Shown: positions 25,346 through 33,197, counted from the stretch's first letter. The stretch: DNA of 33,917 nt from Candidatus Uhrbacteria bacterium (GCA_016188425.1 JACPHX010000017.1:1-33917); one strand, 5' to 3'. Notes: generated by a model from the letters alone, not told the origin. Translations and numbers: made by a program.

Positions 25346-25395
25346 CAGAAGCGCCTCTGCTTGAGCAAGAGGTGTCAACATGGTCTTTTTGCTCG

Positions 25396-25809
25396 TCATT
25401 GTGGGGTTGGCAGAACTGGATGCGGACGGCGTAACGATTGCCAGACCCCTTCCACCGCTGCAAAAAAGAGCACAAGCGGCAGTGAAGTGTACCAAGCGAA
25501 AAATTTTTGCTCAAGAAGAACTAAATGAAAAATGAACAGCAGAGAAAACCAAATCCCCTGTCGAAGAGAATCGGACACTTGTCGGGAGGCGATCGTGTCC
25601 CGATCGAACCGATGTCTCCCCAGAAGGAGGAGAAGCCCCATCGTCGCTCCCAAGGAAAATGCCAGGGTCGCATAAAAAAGTAAAAACGCAATCAGACTGC
25701 CTTGGGTGGGATCAATTGAAAAAACGACGCTCCCGAACCCCGCCCAGGCGAGTATGCTTCCAAGAGCCATGATGAGCAGGAATTGTTTATAGCTCATAGG
25801 TGGGTTCAT
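25396..25809 (-). CDS. Hypothetical membrane protein upstream of mreB
   Basis: I do not recognise a family. The 137-residue protein (MNPPMSYKQFLLIMALGS) has four hydrophobic segments (about 8-27, 38-62, 83-99 and 102-120), with charged connecting loops such as GRHRFDRDTIASRQ. It overlaps the DUF721-type gene by ATGA and lies 65 bases before mreB. Its place next to the elongasome genes suggests an envelope role. Confidence 0.7.
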   Translation of the reverse strand: MNPPMSYKQFLLIMALGSILAWAGFGSVVFSIDPTQGSLIAFLLFYATLAFSLGATMGLLLLLGRHRFDRDTIASRQVSDSLRQGIWFSLLFIFHLVLLEQKFFAWYTSLPLVLFFAAVEGVWQSLRRPHPVLPTPQ

Positions 25810-26126
25810 TCTACACCTTCCGCCGAAGCGACTAAACGGATCCGAATACGGAGCGCGGGAGAGCGGGGCTCCTTTTGCTTTACGAAGGCCAGCAAGTCCT
25901 CTGCCATTTTTTCTACCGCCCCGCAGACAGGGGCAAGCATGCAACCCACAAGCAGGATGCCTTCCGAGAGCGACACCGCCTTTGCCGTTCCTCGGAGTTC
26001 CTCCGGAAGATGCTCATCCAGAAAAGCGTCCGCGTGGCGGATGGTATTGGCTATAAGTACCTGTTTCCCGATCCTTGACCGCAGCAGGGCATCGGAGAGG
26101 AGGCCTTTGAGGGGGTGGAGGGGCAT
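25806..26126 (-). CDS. DUF721 (DciA-like) protein
   Basis: This 106-residue protein resembles the DUF721 family. DciA, a member, helps load the replicative helicase in many bacteria that lack DnaC. The visible pattern is an N-terminal helical part (PLKGLLSDALLRSRIGKQV), a central HLPEELRGTAKAVSLSEGILLVGC strand pair, then a helix (GAVEKMAEDLLAFV). A clear GGAGG lies 6 bases before the ATG at 26126, which fixes the start; the in-frame GTG at 26147 would be too long. It sits one base after the stop of the helicase-nuclease gene, which fits a DNA-linked role. Confidence 0.65.
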   Translation of the reverse strand: MPLHPLKGLLSDALLRSRIGKQVLIANTIRHADAFLDEHLPEELRGTAKAVSLSEGILLVGCMLAPVCGAVEKMAEDLLAFVKQKEPRSPALRIRIRLVASAEGVE

Positions 26127-26127
26127 A

Positions 26128-29112
26128 TTATTCCTCCCTAAACTCACAGATATCCGCGAAATCGCAGAAGCGACAGTGGCGGCCTGGATCGGGCAGGAAG
26201 GCGCTGGAACGGATAGATTGTACCCGACTGACGATTGACTCTTGAAGAGTTAACAAATCAACGTCGCTTCCCAAAAAGGAAAGCTCTGTGTTGTCCTCCA
26301 GGTAATGGTACGTCAACTTCCTTACGTCGAGCCCAAGGACATCGCGAGCGGCAAACTGGTAGAGCAACAACTGTTCCTTTTCTTGTCTCTCCAGTTTCGT
26401 CTTGGGAGCGCCAGTTTTGTAATCAACAATCTCCACCCCTTCCCCACACGCATCAACCCTATCGATACGGCCTTTCACGACCACATCCCCAATTTTTAAC
26501 ATAAACGCCTGTTCAAGGAATTTTGGCACAGGAGGATGCGCTTCCATCTGCTGGTAATACCCCACCAAACTCTTCCTGCCGCGTTCCCGGTACGATTCTC
26601 GAAGATCGTCGCTTGGATACCACTCATCGATCCAGGAACGGTTGTAGAGATCCAGGAGGTCGGAGAGAGAGACAGGGAGTGAGGAGGGGGGAGGTCGGGG
26701 GGAGAGTGGAGAGTGACAGAGAACGTTTTTGTTCTCCTCCCTCCTCCCTCCTCCCTCCTCCCTGTCCCCAAACAGATCCCCCTGCCTCTTCCCCCCCCGC
26801 TCCACCCACAGCTCGAAAAACTGCTGCAAGGTGTAATGCATCGTCTTTCCAAAAGACATGCTCCATCTTCCAAAGATGGGAATCTTCAAAACATGGGCGA
26901 ATTTGTATTGCAAGGGACAGGTTTCGTACGCGGTAAGTTGGGTAAACGAAAACTGCTTGGGCACGCGATAGTTGGGCGCAGTACCGTCGGGGACGAGCTC
27001 TATCAGGGGTTCTAGGAGCGGATCTGGACTTTCATACGTTGCCGTCGGCTCTTTGGCATCGAATCCGATCTCGGACAAAAACCGCGATGGCTTTTTCTTC
27101 CGCTCCCCGCCGTAATCACGAGCGCTCGTCAAAAACAACCCACGTTTGGCACGCGTCATTGCGACGTAAAACAGGCGTCTTTCCTCTTGGAGATGTGCGT
27201 TTGCATCATCGCTTCCTTGAAAAGAGAAAACGGGCGGAACGGGAATCGGTTCCCGTCTCATCTGGCTGGGGAATCGACGGTCGACGAGGTTTACGACGAA
27301 CACGTACTTGAACTCCAGTCCTTTCGACCCGTGTATCGTCATCAATCGAACCATGTCCGGCCCATGCTCGAGGTCAGGCGTCAGCGCTCCCTCCTCTCCC
27401 GCATTCCGTTCCTGTTCGAATTCGAGGAGGAAATGACGAAGGACGGGGTGATCGTGCCTTTCCTCGAACTTTTTGAGGCGTTCGTAAAGCTGTTGCAGAT
27501 ACGAGAATCCTTCCTGTTTCTCCCGCTCGGTAGTGCTGTTCAGATATTCCATGTACCCGCTCTCTTTTGCCACCAAGATGAGCATATCGCGCACCCGCCG
27601 CTTCGCCGCTTCTGCCCCCCAACTCTTTATCTTTCCCAAGAGGGCTTGAATCTTCGTTCGATCCGCCAGCTCGGTGACGACGGTTTCGCTTGTTTCCATG
27701 GCTTGAAAAAGGGGCTTCCCTTTCAAGCGGCACCAGGCGGTCAGTTCAGAGACCGCCGCACTGGAAAGACCGACAACGGGGCTCACGAGCGCTCGATAGA
27801 TGCTCACGCTGTCTTGCGGTTGGTCGACAACACGCAAAAACGCCAATAGATCGAGAACGACTGGTTTTACATAGAGTCCACGCAAAGCCAAAAACTGAAA
27901 TGGGATATTCCGTCGCTCAAGCGAGACGGCAAAGGGCATCGCGGCATCATTCGACCGCGTCAAAATAGCAAAATCGTTCCAATCGCAATCAGCATCAGTG
28001 GCTTTCAGTTCGAGGATCTTGCGGACGACCGACTCGACTTCATCGTCCAACCGTTCGGCGAATATATGCTCGACGATGCCTGTCGTCTGGGTTTGAGAGA
28101 CGAGACGCTTAGACAAAACCCCCTCCTTTTCCAAGCGATCCGGGTTGTTGTGCTGGATAAAATCGTACGCGGTATCAAGGATCTTTTGGCTGGAGCGATA
28201 ATTTTCAGTCAGAACGACCTTCTTTACTCCAGGAAAATCATCCTCAAAGCTCAATATATTCGCCAGCGTCGCCCCGCGAAAACGATAAATCGCTTGGTCA
28301 TCGTCCCCCACCACCGTGAGGTTGTTGCGAGGATTTGCGAGGAGCTTGATGATCTCGTACTGTGGCTGGTTGGTATCTTGGAACTCGTCGACGAGGATGT
28401 AGGTGAACGTTTCGCGGAGCGAGGCGAGGATCGTCGGGCGCTCGCGCAGGAGCTTGAGCGCATAGAGCATCAAATCGCTCAAATCCAGGCGGTCATTCTC
28501 GAGCAGTATCTGCTGATACGTGTGGTACGCCCCCGCCAGCTCCTTAAGCCGCGCGATCTCTCCCGCCTTTTCCTCATCCGCCTGCATCCCGTCCGCATTC
28601 GCTTGCTGTTCCTCTGCATAGGCGAGATACCGCGCCGGGTCTACCCCCGCCTCCTTGAGGCGCGAAAAATGGGACAACAACGATCGGAGATGTTTCGTTG
28701 GATTACCCAGCGGGCGGTAATAATCGAGTTCAAATCGATCGAAACGCGGCTGGACGAGCAGCCAGGCATCCAGATCGTTAACGAGCGTAAAATCGGGGGA
28801 CAAACCAATATCCATAGCATAGTCCCTCAACAGACGCTCCGCGAAGGCGTGGAAGGTGCTGATGTGCAAATCGAGGTACCCGATGGGCAAAAGGAGATCA
28901 ACGCGTTCCTCCATCTCCCCCGCCGCCTTGTCTGTAAAGGTAAGCGCAAGAATCTGCTCCGGCGCCGCCAACTTCTGCTCGATGAGGTAAGCGATCCGTT
29001 TGGTGATGACGGTCGTCTTCCCCGTCCCCGCGCCCGCGACAATCATCAAAGGCCCAGCTCCGTGGGTCACGGCTTCCCTCTGCGCTGGGTTGAGACCATC
29101 AAGAAGAGACAT
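26128..29112 (-). CDS. UvrD/PcrA-type helicase fused to a PD-(D/E)XK Fe-S nuclease
   Basis: This 994-residue protein joins a superfamily 1A helicase to a RecB-family nuclease, so it probably processes DNA ends like AddAB or AdnAB. Helicase motifs include Walker A AGAGTGKTT (about 26-34), DEFQDTN (motif II), GDDDQAIYRFRGA (motif III) and MTIHGSKGLEF (motif V region). The nuclease domain (about 720-994) has FTQLTAYETCPLQY, GRIDRVD, VDYKTG, and cysteines C980, C983 and C989, which with the cysteine in YETCP match the C-xn-C-x2-C-x5-C Fe-S cluster of AddB and Cas4. A low-complexity insert lies inside the nuclease domain, encoded by the repeat at 26671-26766. It is followed after one base by the DUF721 gene. 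Confidence 0.92.
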   Translation of the reverse strand: MSLLDGLNPAQREAVTHGAGPLMIVAGAGTGKTTVITKRIAYLIEQKLAAPEQILALTFTDKAAGEMEERVDLLLPIGYLDLHISTFHAFAERLLRDYAMDIGLSPDFTLVNDLDAWLLVQPRFDRFELDYYRPLGNPTKHLRSLLSHFSRLKEAGVDPARYLAYAEEQQANADGMQADEEKAGEIARLKELAGAYHTYQQILLENDRLDLSDLMLYALKLLRERPTILASLRETFTYILVDEFQDTNQPQYEIIKLLANPRNNLTVVGDDDQAIYRFRGATLANILSFEDDFPGVKKVVLTENYRSSQKILDTAYDFIQHNNPDRLEKEGVLSKRLVSQTQTTGIVEHIFAERLDDEVESVVRKILELKATDADCDWNDFAILTRSNDAAMPFAVSLERRNIPFQFLALRGLYVKPVVLDLLAFLRVVDQPQDSVSIYRALVSPVVGLSSAAVSELTAWCRLKGKPLFQAMETSETVVTELADRTKIQALLGKIKSWGAEAAKRRVRDMLILVAKESGYMEYLNSTTEREKQEGFSYLQQLYERLKKFEERHDHPVLRHFLLEFEQERNAGEEGALTPDLEHGPDMVRLMTIHGSKGLEFKYVFVVNLVDRRFPSQMRREPIPVPPVFSFQGSDDANAHLQEERRLFYVAMTRAKRGLFLTSARDYGGERKKKPSRFLSEIGFDAKEPTATYESPDPLLEPLIELVPDGTAPNYRVPKQFSFTQLTAYETCPLQYKFAHVLKIPIFGRWSMSFGKTMHYTLQQFFELWVERGGKRQGDLFGDREEGGGRREENKNVLCHSPLSPRPPPSSLPVSLSDLLDLYNRSWIDEWYPSDDLRESYRERGRKSLVGYYQQMEAHPPVPKFLEQAFMLKIGDVVVKGRIDRVDACGEGVEIVDYKTGAPKTKLERQEKEQLLLYQFAARDVLGLDVRKLTYHYLEDNTELSFLGSDVDLLTLQESIVSRVQSIRSSAFLPDPGRHCRFCDFADICEFREE
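26671..26766. repeat. Polypurine/polypyrimidine palindromic element inside the helicase-nuclease gene
   Basis: The plus strand begins GACAGGGAGTGAGGAGG and ends in four exact copies of CCTCCCT (26736-26763) followed by GTC, so the outer ends are complementary. The middle is a perfect GAGAAC-GTTTTT-GTTCTC hairpin. It encodes in frame a low-complexity stretch between conserved parts of the nuclease domain. Related sequence occurs in tatD. Confidence 0.75.
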
Positions 29113-29145
29113 AGTGTAGGAAGAGTAGCATGCAAAGCCCCAAAC

Positions 29146-29177
29146 AAAAAAGAGGCCAGGCGTAGTCCTGAACCTCT
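29146..29177 (-). terminator. Rho-independent terminator of the 198-aa gene
   Basis: On the minus strand, AGAGG, two bases, then CAGG pair with CCTG and CCTCT around the loop ACTACG, with one small internal bulge, and are followed directly by TTTTTT-rich sequence. It lies three bases after the stop at 29181 and isolates the helicase-nuclease gene from upstream transcription. Confidence 0.8.
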
Positions 29178-29180
29178 GCG

Positions 29181-29777
29181 TTAGGGAGCGATCGCGGGCC
29201 GTTGATCCACAAGGGATGGACGGTCCGCATGATCAAGCTCCATGATCGGAAGCACGTCGCCAGTCTCGCGAAATACCATGACGGCGGCCACTCGGCTTGG
29301 CGGGAAACCCACCGCACGGATCAGCGCCTGACGACAGGCGCCCGCGCGGTAAAGAGCCGAGACGCCAGACATATTTGTTTCCTGCTTCGGGAGATCGTCT
29401 TCCGCCACGGTCACAACAACCACGAGCTGGAATGGCCTTCCCTCTTGCAGGGAACGGATATCGTCCAGAACCCCAGTCCATGGAGCGAACTCATCATCGA
29501 GAGAGCACAACAGCTGCTCGATATTTGGGCGGATGAGCGGAAAGATGGGGGGTTCCAATTTATTGTGGACACCAACCCCGCGCCGCTCTAGTTGTTCCGC
29601 GATGAACTCGTTGAGTTTCAAACGGACGGACATCCGCTGGAGGAAGGGATCCGATCCATGGATCAACAGTGCTGCGGGTTTATCCGGCTCATGCAGCACG
29701 GTTGGCAAATCCTCTGGAATCTTGGATCTGATGGGTTTAACCCAAGCAGACCACCAGCGATTGAAAAGACCTTTCAC
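29181..29777 (-). CDS. Hypothetical soluble protein (198 aa)
   Basis: I do not recognise a family. The protein begins VKGLFNRWWSAW, a basic amphipathic start, then HEPDKPAALLIHGSDP, a long helical region and a central LVVVVTVAEDDLP strand, and ends with DHADRPSLVDQRP. It has no membrane helix. I choose the GTG at 29777 because AGGGGAG stands 5 bases before it; the GTG at 29783 would have no room for a ribosome binding site. It has its own promoter (29851-29879) and terminator (29146-29177), so it is a single-gene unit. Confidence 0.65.
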   Translation of the reverse strand: MKGLFNRWWSAWVKPIRSKIPEDLPTVLHEPDKPAALLIHGSDPFLQRMSVRLKLNEFIAEQLERRGVGVHNKLEPPIFPLIRPNIEQLLCSLDDEFAPWTGVLDDIRSLQEGRPFQLVVVVTVAEDDLPKQETNMSGVSALYRAGACRQALIRAVGFPPSRVAAVMVFRETGDVLPIMELDHADRPSLVDQRPAIAP

Positions 29778-29820
29778 ACGCACACTCCCCTACCCGGCCA
29801 CGACCGGACCTACTCCCAAA

Positions 29821-29835
29821 GCCGAATTGTTCGGC
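29821..29835. repeat. Small perfect hairpin after tatD
   Basis: GCCGAA and TTCGGC flank TTG. It could be a weak terminator for tatD or a leader hairpin in the transcript of the 198-aa gene. No strong T-run follows on the minus strand. Confidence 0.35.
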
Positions 29836-29850
29836 CTGGAAAGCGTTGGG

Positions 29851-29879
29851 AGCATACCGGATTTCCCAATGTGGGTCAA
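29851..29879 (-). promoter_or_regulatory. Sigma70-type promoter of the 198-aa gene
   Basis: On the minus strand, TTGACC (29879-29874) is followed after exactly 17 bases by TATGCT (29856-29851). Transcription would start near 29844, giving a leader of about 65 bases that includes the hairpin at 29821-29835. Confidence 0.7.
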
Positions 29880-29882
29880 TTC

Positions 29883-30830
29883 TCAAATTCCAAACAACCT
29901 CTTTGCATTCTCAAACGTCGCCTTCGCCACCTCCTCGACAGTAACTCCCTTTATGTCCGCAATCGTCTGGGCGACAAATTGCACCATCCAAGGTTCATTC
30001 CGCTCCCCACGATACGGAACCGGGGCGAGGTATGGGGCGTCCGTTTCGATCATAATCGAGGAAAGCGGCAATGCTTGGACGACCGCTTGGAGGGGGGAAA
30101 TTTTCCCTTCCCCCTTCCTGGGAGGAAACGTCAGAATCCCTGTAAATGAGACAAGGAACCCCCGGTCGACATATCTCTGTGCCTCCTCAAGCGTCCCCGT
30201 GAAGCAATGGACGACCCCGCGGCGCGTGAGACGCCCAGAGGCAAGATATTCATCCAGGATAGCGACAAGGTCCGCATGGGCATCACGACAATGGATCACC
30301 AACGGTTTATCGACTTCGTCTGCCAGATTACAGGCCAGACGGAACTGTTGTTTTTGGTTCTTGATGATTTGTGCCTGGTCTCCTCCCTCTGGGAGCCGGT
30401 AATAATCTAATCCGACCTCGCCGATGGCCAAGCATTTAGGGTGGGAACAGAGTGAGCGGTAATAATCGATATCAAACGTCTCACGGCGGGTTTTGATTTT
30501 GGGGGGAGGGAGGGAGGAGGTCGGAGGGAGGAGGTCGGAGGGGAGAGAACCGGAGGCAACGTCGGGATTTTGGGACTTCTCACTGTCTTGGGGGCCAAGT
30601 TCTTGGTCGTCGAAAAACTCCTGTTCACAGGTGTGGTTTGGGTGCAAACCGACGGTCGCCCAGAGCCCGCGATAGTTCTCCGCAACCTCAAGGCCGCGCC
30701 GACTGGTTGTGGATTGTGTCCCCACCGTGATCATGAACGTATCGCGCTCAAGCGAACGCAAGATAATCTCATCCATGTCTTTTTTGTAGGCCTGAAAATG
30801 CACGTGGCAGTGGGTGTCGAAGAATTGCAT
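29883..30830 (-). CDS. tatD: TatD-family metal-dependent hydrolase
   Basis: TatD proteins are TIM-barrel metallohydrolases, several with DNase activity in repair or quality control. The 315-residue protein keeps all the metal ligands: H7-x-H9 in DTHCHVHF, E138 in GEVGLDYYR, H180 in VIHCRD, H208 in VVHCFTG and D264 in IETDAPYL. It is about 35-50 residues longer than usual. The extra part is a low-complexity Pro/Ser-rich stretch around residues 77-112, between GLHP and the GEVGLD strand, encoded by a purine-rich tandem repeat (plus strand 30509-30550). The active site is intact, so the insert is probably a surface loop. Confidence 0.95.
   Translation of the reverse strand: MQFFDTHCHVHFQAYKKDMDEIILRSLERDTFMITVGTQSTTSRRGLEVAENYRGLWATVGLHPNHTCEQEFFDDQELGPQDSEKSQNPDVASGSLPSDLLPPTSSLPPPKIKTRRETFDIDYYRSLCSHPKCLAIGEVGLDYYRLPEGGDQAQIIKNQKQQFRLACNLADEVDKPLVIHCRDAHADLVAILDEYLASGRLTRRGVVHCFTGTLEEAQRYVDRGFLVSFTGILTFPPRKGEGKISPLQAVVQALPLSSIMIETDAPYLAPVPYRGERNEPWMVQFVAQTIADIKGVTVEEVAKATFENAKRLFGI
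30509..30550. repeat. 14-bp tandem repeat inside tatD
   Basis: The unit GGAGGGAGGAGGTC occurs twice exactly (30509-30522 and 30523-30536), followed by a diverged third copy ending AGAGAAC. It shares the GGAGGTCGG and AGAGAAC parts with the element in the helicase-nuclease gene. The unit is not a multiple of three, so a change in copy number would shift the frame. Confidence 0.75.
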
Positions 30831-30837
30831 ATGAGGA

Positions 30838-30880
30838 GGGTGAACAGGAGAGAACAGGGGTGAACAAGAGAGACCAAGGG
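30838..30880 (+). repeat. Repeat family copy A, between cvpA and tatD
   Basis: The core GGGTGAACAGGAGAGAACA (30838-30856) matches the core of the 36-bp repeats at 30973 and 31518. It is followed by a second GGGTGAACA module and an AGAGAGACCAAGG module. It begins right at the tatD start and faces copy B. Confidence 0.75.
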
Positions 30881-30972
30881 AGAAGGAAGATAGAGTATTG
30901 AAAAGCTGAAGACAGAAGGATCGAAAGTCGGTGTAAAAAAGGTTCTGACTAGATCAATTTTCCCTTCCATCC

Positions 30973-31008
30973 CACTTGGTACCCCTTGTTCTCTCCTGTT
31001 CACCCTTG
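30973..31008 (-). repeat. Repeat family copy B, 36 bp, downstream of cvpA
   Basis: This is the exact reverse complement of 31518-31553 over 36 bases. It begins CACTTGGTACCCCTTG and ends GTTCACCCTTG. It lies 13 bases past the cvpA stop. The stretch between copies A and B (30881-30972) shows nothing recognisable. Confidence 0.9.
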
Positions 31009-31021
31009 GTCACCTAGCCCC

Positions 31022-31504
31022 CTATATCCAAGGCAGCACATCTACGATCCACTTCCCGATCCGCTGCAGCGCATGCCCAAGATCGGCGTGTGTAATGGTG
31101 TCAGAAACCGCCGCAAAGGGAATGATCGTCAGCGCATAGTATAATATGACCCCAAGGATGAGTATGCCTTCCAGGAGCCCAAGCACTGCTCCTAAAAGAT
31201 GATTGAGCGTGCCGGATAAAGGAATGAATGAAAAAAGTTTATAAAACTTGTTGATGGCCCAAAACAACAACCCAATCAGTTTGGCAATGAGGAGAAACAG
31301 GATCAGCAAAATAATGACCCTCCCGACCGCTCCCAATCCGAAAGCGTGCGCGATTCCCCCGCTCAAACTAAAGCTCCACAACGCCCCAAGCACCGCTCCG
31401 AGCATGCTCCCCAGACCTTGGATCAACCCAAACTTCCACCCGGTGGCAATAAACCCACCGAAGGCGAGAAGCAGGACGATGTCGAGAATGAGGGAGGGAG
31501 ACAT
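31022..31504 (-). CDS. CvpA-family membrane protein
   Basis: This 160-residue protein has four hydrophobic segments (about 5-24, 28-48, 60-84 and 104-130). CvpA features include an N-terminal LILDIVLLLAFGGFIATGWKFGLI, then GRVIILLILFLLIAKL and the LGAVLGLLEGILILGVIL helix. Relatives are linked to colicin V production and envelope homeostasis, but the molecular role is unknown. I use the ATG at 31504; upstream codons lie in repeat sequence. No Shine-Dalgarno sequence precedes it. The gene is bracketed by a perfect 36-bp inverted repeat. Confidence 0.85.
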   Translation of the reverse strand: MSPSLILDIVLLLAFGGFIATGWKFGLIQGLGSMLGAVLGALWSFSLSGGIAHAFGLGAVGRVIILLILFLLIAKLIGLLFWAINKFYKLFSFIPLSGTLNHLLGAVLGLLEGILILGVILYYALTIIPFAAVSDTITHADLGHALQRIGKWIVDVLPWI

Positions 31505-31517
31505 ATGAGAGGGTGAA

Positions 31518-31553
31518 CAAGGGTGAACAGGAGAGAACAAGGGGTACCAAGTG
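31518..31553 (+). repeat. Repeat family copy C, 36 bp, upstream of cvpA
   Basis: It is the perfect partner of copy B in inverted orientation and is preceded by one more GGGTGAACAA unit (31511-31520). Just beyond it, ATATTGT (31554-31560) and ACAATAT (31573-31579) form another stem. Confidence 0.9.
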
Positions 31554-31587
31554 ATATTGTAGGTTGTTTTAAACAATATTAAAACAC

Positions 31588-31635
31588 CTTCTCTCCTGTT
31601 CTCTCATGTTCACCCATATTCTCTCTTGGTTACTC
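31588..31635 (-). repeat. Repeat family copy D, overlapping the metG stop
   Basis: On the minus strand it contains AAGAGAGAATATGGGTGAACA and GAGAGAACAGGAGAGAAG modules, related to copy A but rearranged. It overlaps the metG stop codon at 31630-31632, so the repeat borders directly on coding sequence. Confidence 0.6.
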
Positions 31636-33138
31636 TTTCCTCGGAAACAACGGCTCCCCCTTCTCCACTCCGCTCCCCGGCTTGAGCTCGCCCCAGACCC
31701 AGGCCGATTCCACACTTTGGGAGAATTCTTTGGGGACTTCCAGACCGAGTTTGGTGAACATTTTCTCGGCGGTATCAGGCATGAAAGGCCATAACATCCA
31801 GGCAATGTGTCGAAGGGTCTCCAGAAGGACATAAAGCGTGTCGTGGAGCATCTTCTTCTCCTCAAGCTTCGCGAGCGCCCAGGGTTGTTGCTGCTCGATG
31901 AATTGGTTGGTGCGACGAATGACGGCCCAGATGATATCGAGCGCATCGGTGAGTCGATAATCCGTCATCGCTTGTTGGTATTCCTGCCAGGCGCCCAAAA
32001 TCTCTCCCTGCGCCTTTTCAGGGACTTTCGCATCGGTATATTTCTCGGTCATCGTCAAAACGCGATGGACAAGATTGCCCAGCTCGTTAGCGAGATCCGT
32101 CTCATACCGCGCGCGCAGGCGGTCGTGCGAAAAATCACCATCGTCTCCAAGACGAATGTCACGGATCGCGTAGTAGCGGATGATGTCGGGGCTGTATTGC
32201 TCTGAAAGCTCGACGGGATCAACGACATTTCCAAGGGACTTACTCATTTTTTGGCCATCGACGGTGAAAAAACCGTGGGCGAGGACAACCTTTGGCAACG
32301 GAAGCCCAGCACTCATCAGCATCGCGGGCCAGAGGGCACAATGGAATTTCAAAATATCTTTTCCGACGAGTTGGAGGTCCGCCGGCCAGAACCGGTCGAA
32401 TTTCTTCTCATCCGTGGCAAAACCAACACCCGTGATGTAGTTGATGAGAGCGTCGAACCAAACGTAAAGGCGATGCGTTTCATCGCCAGGCACCGGTATC
32501 CCCCACTTCATCGTCTGACGGGAGACGGAAACGTCCGTCATGAAGTTTTTGATGTAGCTCACGATTTCGTTGCGGCGCTCCTTTGGCTGGACGAACTCGG
32601 GGTTCTTCTCGATATGTTCGAGGAGAGCGTCCCGATACTTCGTCAGGGCAAAGAAGTAGTTATCTTCCTTGATATGATCGGGCTTTGTCTTGTGGAAGGG
32701 GCAGAGGCCGCCCTCTAGGTCGTTCTCGGTGTAAAACGCTTCGCACTTGCCGCAATACAAACCTTCATAGGTGCCTTTATAGATGTCCCCCTTGGCCTCC
32801 ACACGTTTCCAGAAGGCCTCCACCGCCTTGTGATGATCCGCCTCGGTTGTGCGGATGAAGCGGGTGTTGGTGATACCAAGCGAATCAAACGTGCGCTGCC
32901 AAAGCGCCGCCATCTCATCGAGGTATCCTTGAATATCATCCTCCCTCCCTGCTGCCGCCGCGGCTTCGACGTTCTTCTGGCTGTTCTCATCCGTCCCCGT
33001 CAAAAATTCAACCTCCTTCCCCAACATCCGCTGGTAACGCGCAATCGTATCCGCCACAAACGTCGTATACGCATGCCCGATCGATGGTTTCCCATTCACA
33101 TAGTAAATGGGCGTCGTCAGGTAGAATTTGGTTGGCAT
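31630..33138 (-). CDS. metG: Methionyl-tRNA synthetase
   Basis: This class I enzyme charges tRNA(Met), including the initiator. The 502-residue protein has the HIGH-equivalent GHAYT (about 21-25), a knuckle with CGKC and CPFH (zinc ligands, single-zinc type), a KMSKSLGN motif near residue 295 and the helical anticodon-binding domain. It lacks the C-terminal tRNA-binding (EMAP/Trbp111-like) domain found in some MetRS. I use the ATG at 33138 (MPTKFYLTTPIYYVNG); sequence further upstream is the hairpin element. No Shine-Dalgarno sequence is apparent. Confidence 0.97.
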   Translation of the reverse strand: MPTKFYLTTPIYYVNGKPSIGHAYTTFVADTIARYQRMLGKEVEFLTGTDENSQKNVEAAAAAGREDDIQGYLDEMAALWQRTFDSLGITNTRFIRTTEADHHKAVEAFWKRVEAKGDIYKGTYEGLYCGKCEAFYTENDLEGGLCPFHKTKPDHIKEDNYFFALTKYRDALLEHIEKNPEFVQPKERRNEIVSYIKNFMTDVSVSRQTMKWGIPVPGDETHRLYVWFDALINYITGVGFATDEKKFDRFWPADLQLVGKDILKFHCALWPAMLMSAGLPLPKVVLAHGFFTVDGQKMSKSLGNVVDPVELSEQYSPDIIRYYAIRDIRLGDDGDFSHDRLRARYETDLANELGNLVHRVLTMTEKYTDAKVPEKAQGEILGAWQEYQQAMTDYRLTDALDIIWAVIRRTNQFIEQQQPWALAKLEEKKMLHDTLYVLLETLRHIAWMLWPFMPDTAEKMFTKLGLEVPKEFSQSVESAWVWGELKPGSGVEKGEPLFPRKE

Positions 33139-33177
33139 AGAAATAACGTTACGGATTACGGAAGTACGGATCCTACC

Positions 33178-33197
33178 CCTCCCCTGCAAAGGGGAGG
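33178..33197. repeat. REP-like hairpin element upstream of metG
   Basis: CCTCCCCT and AGGGGAGG form a perfect 8-bp stem around GCAA, followed on the plus strand by TTGGGTGGGGTTGGG. In RNA, GCAA is a stable GNRA tetraloop. There is no T-run on either side, so a terminator is unlikely. Sequences of this form are common intergenic repeats in many bacterial genomes. Confidence 0.65.

Noticed and set aside
25373..25378. TTGACA upstream of mreB as a -35 box
   Set aside because: It is 27 bases from the only plausible -10 (TAAGAT), too far for a normal sigma70 promoter.
28066..29184. 372-codon plus-strand frame opposite the helicase gene
   Set aside because: It is antisense to conserved helicase motifs, and the translation has no domain.
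30731..31003. 90-codon minus-strand frame between cvpA and tatD
   Set aside because: It is made largely of repeat-element sequence and overlaps the tatD N-terminus in another frame, with no ribosome binding site.
30838..31635. CRISPR array
   Set aside because: The repeats are in inverted pairs, of differing length, without regular spacers, and no cas genes are present.
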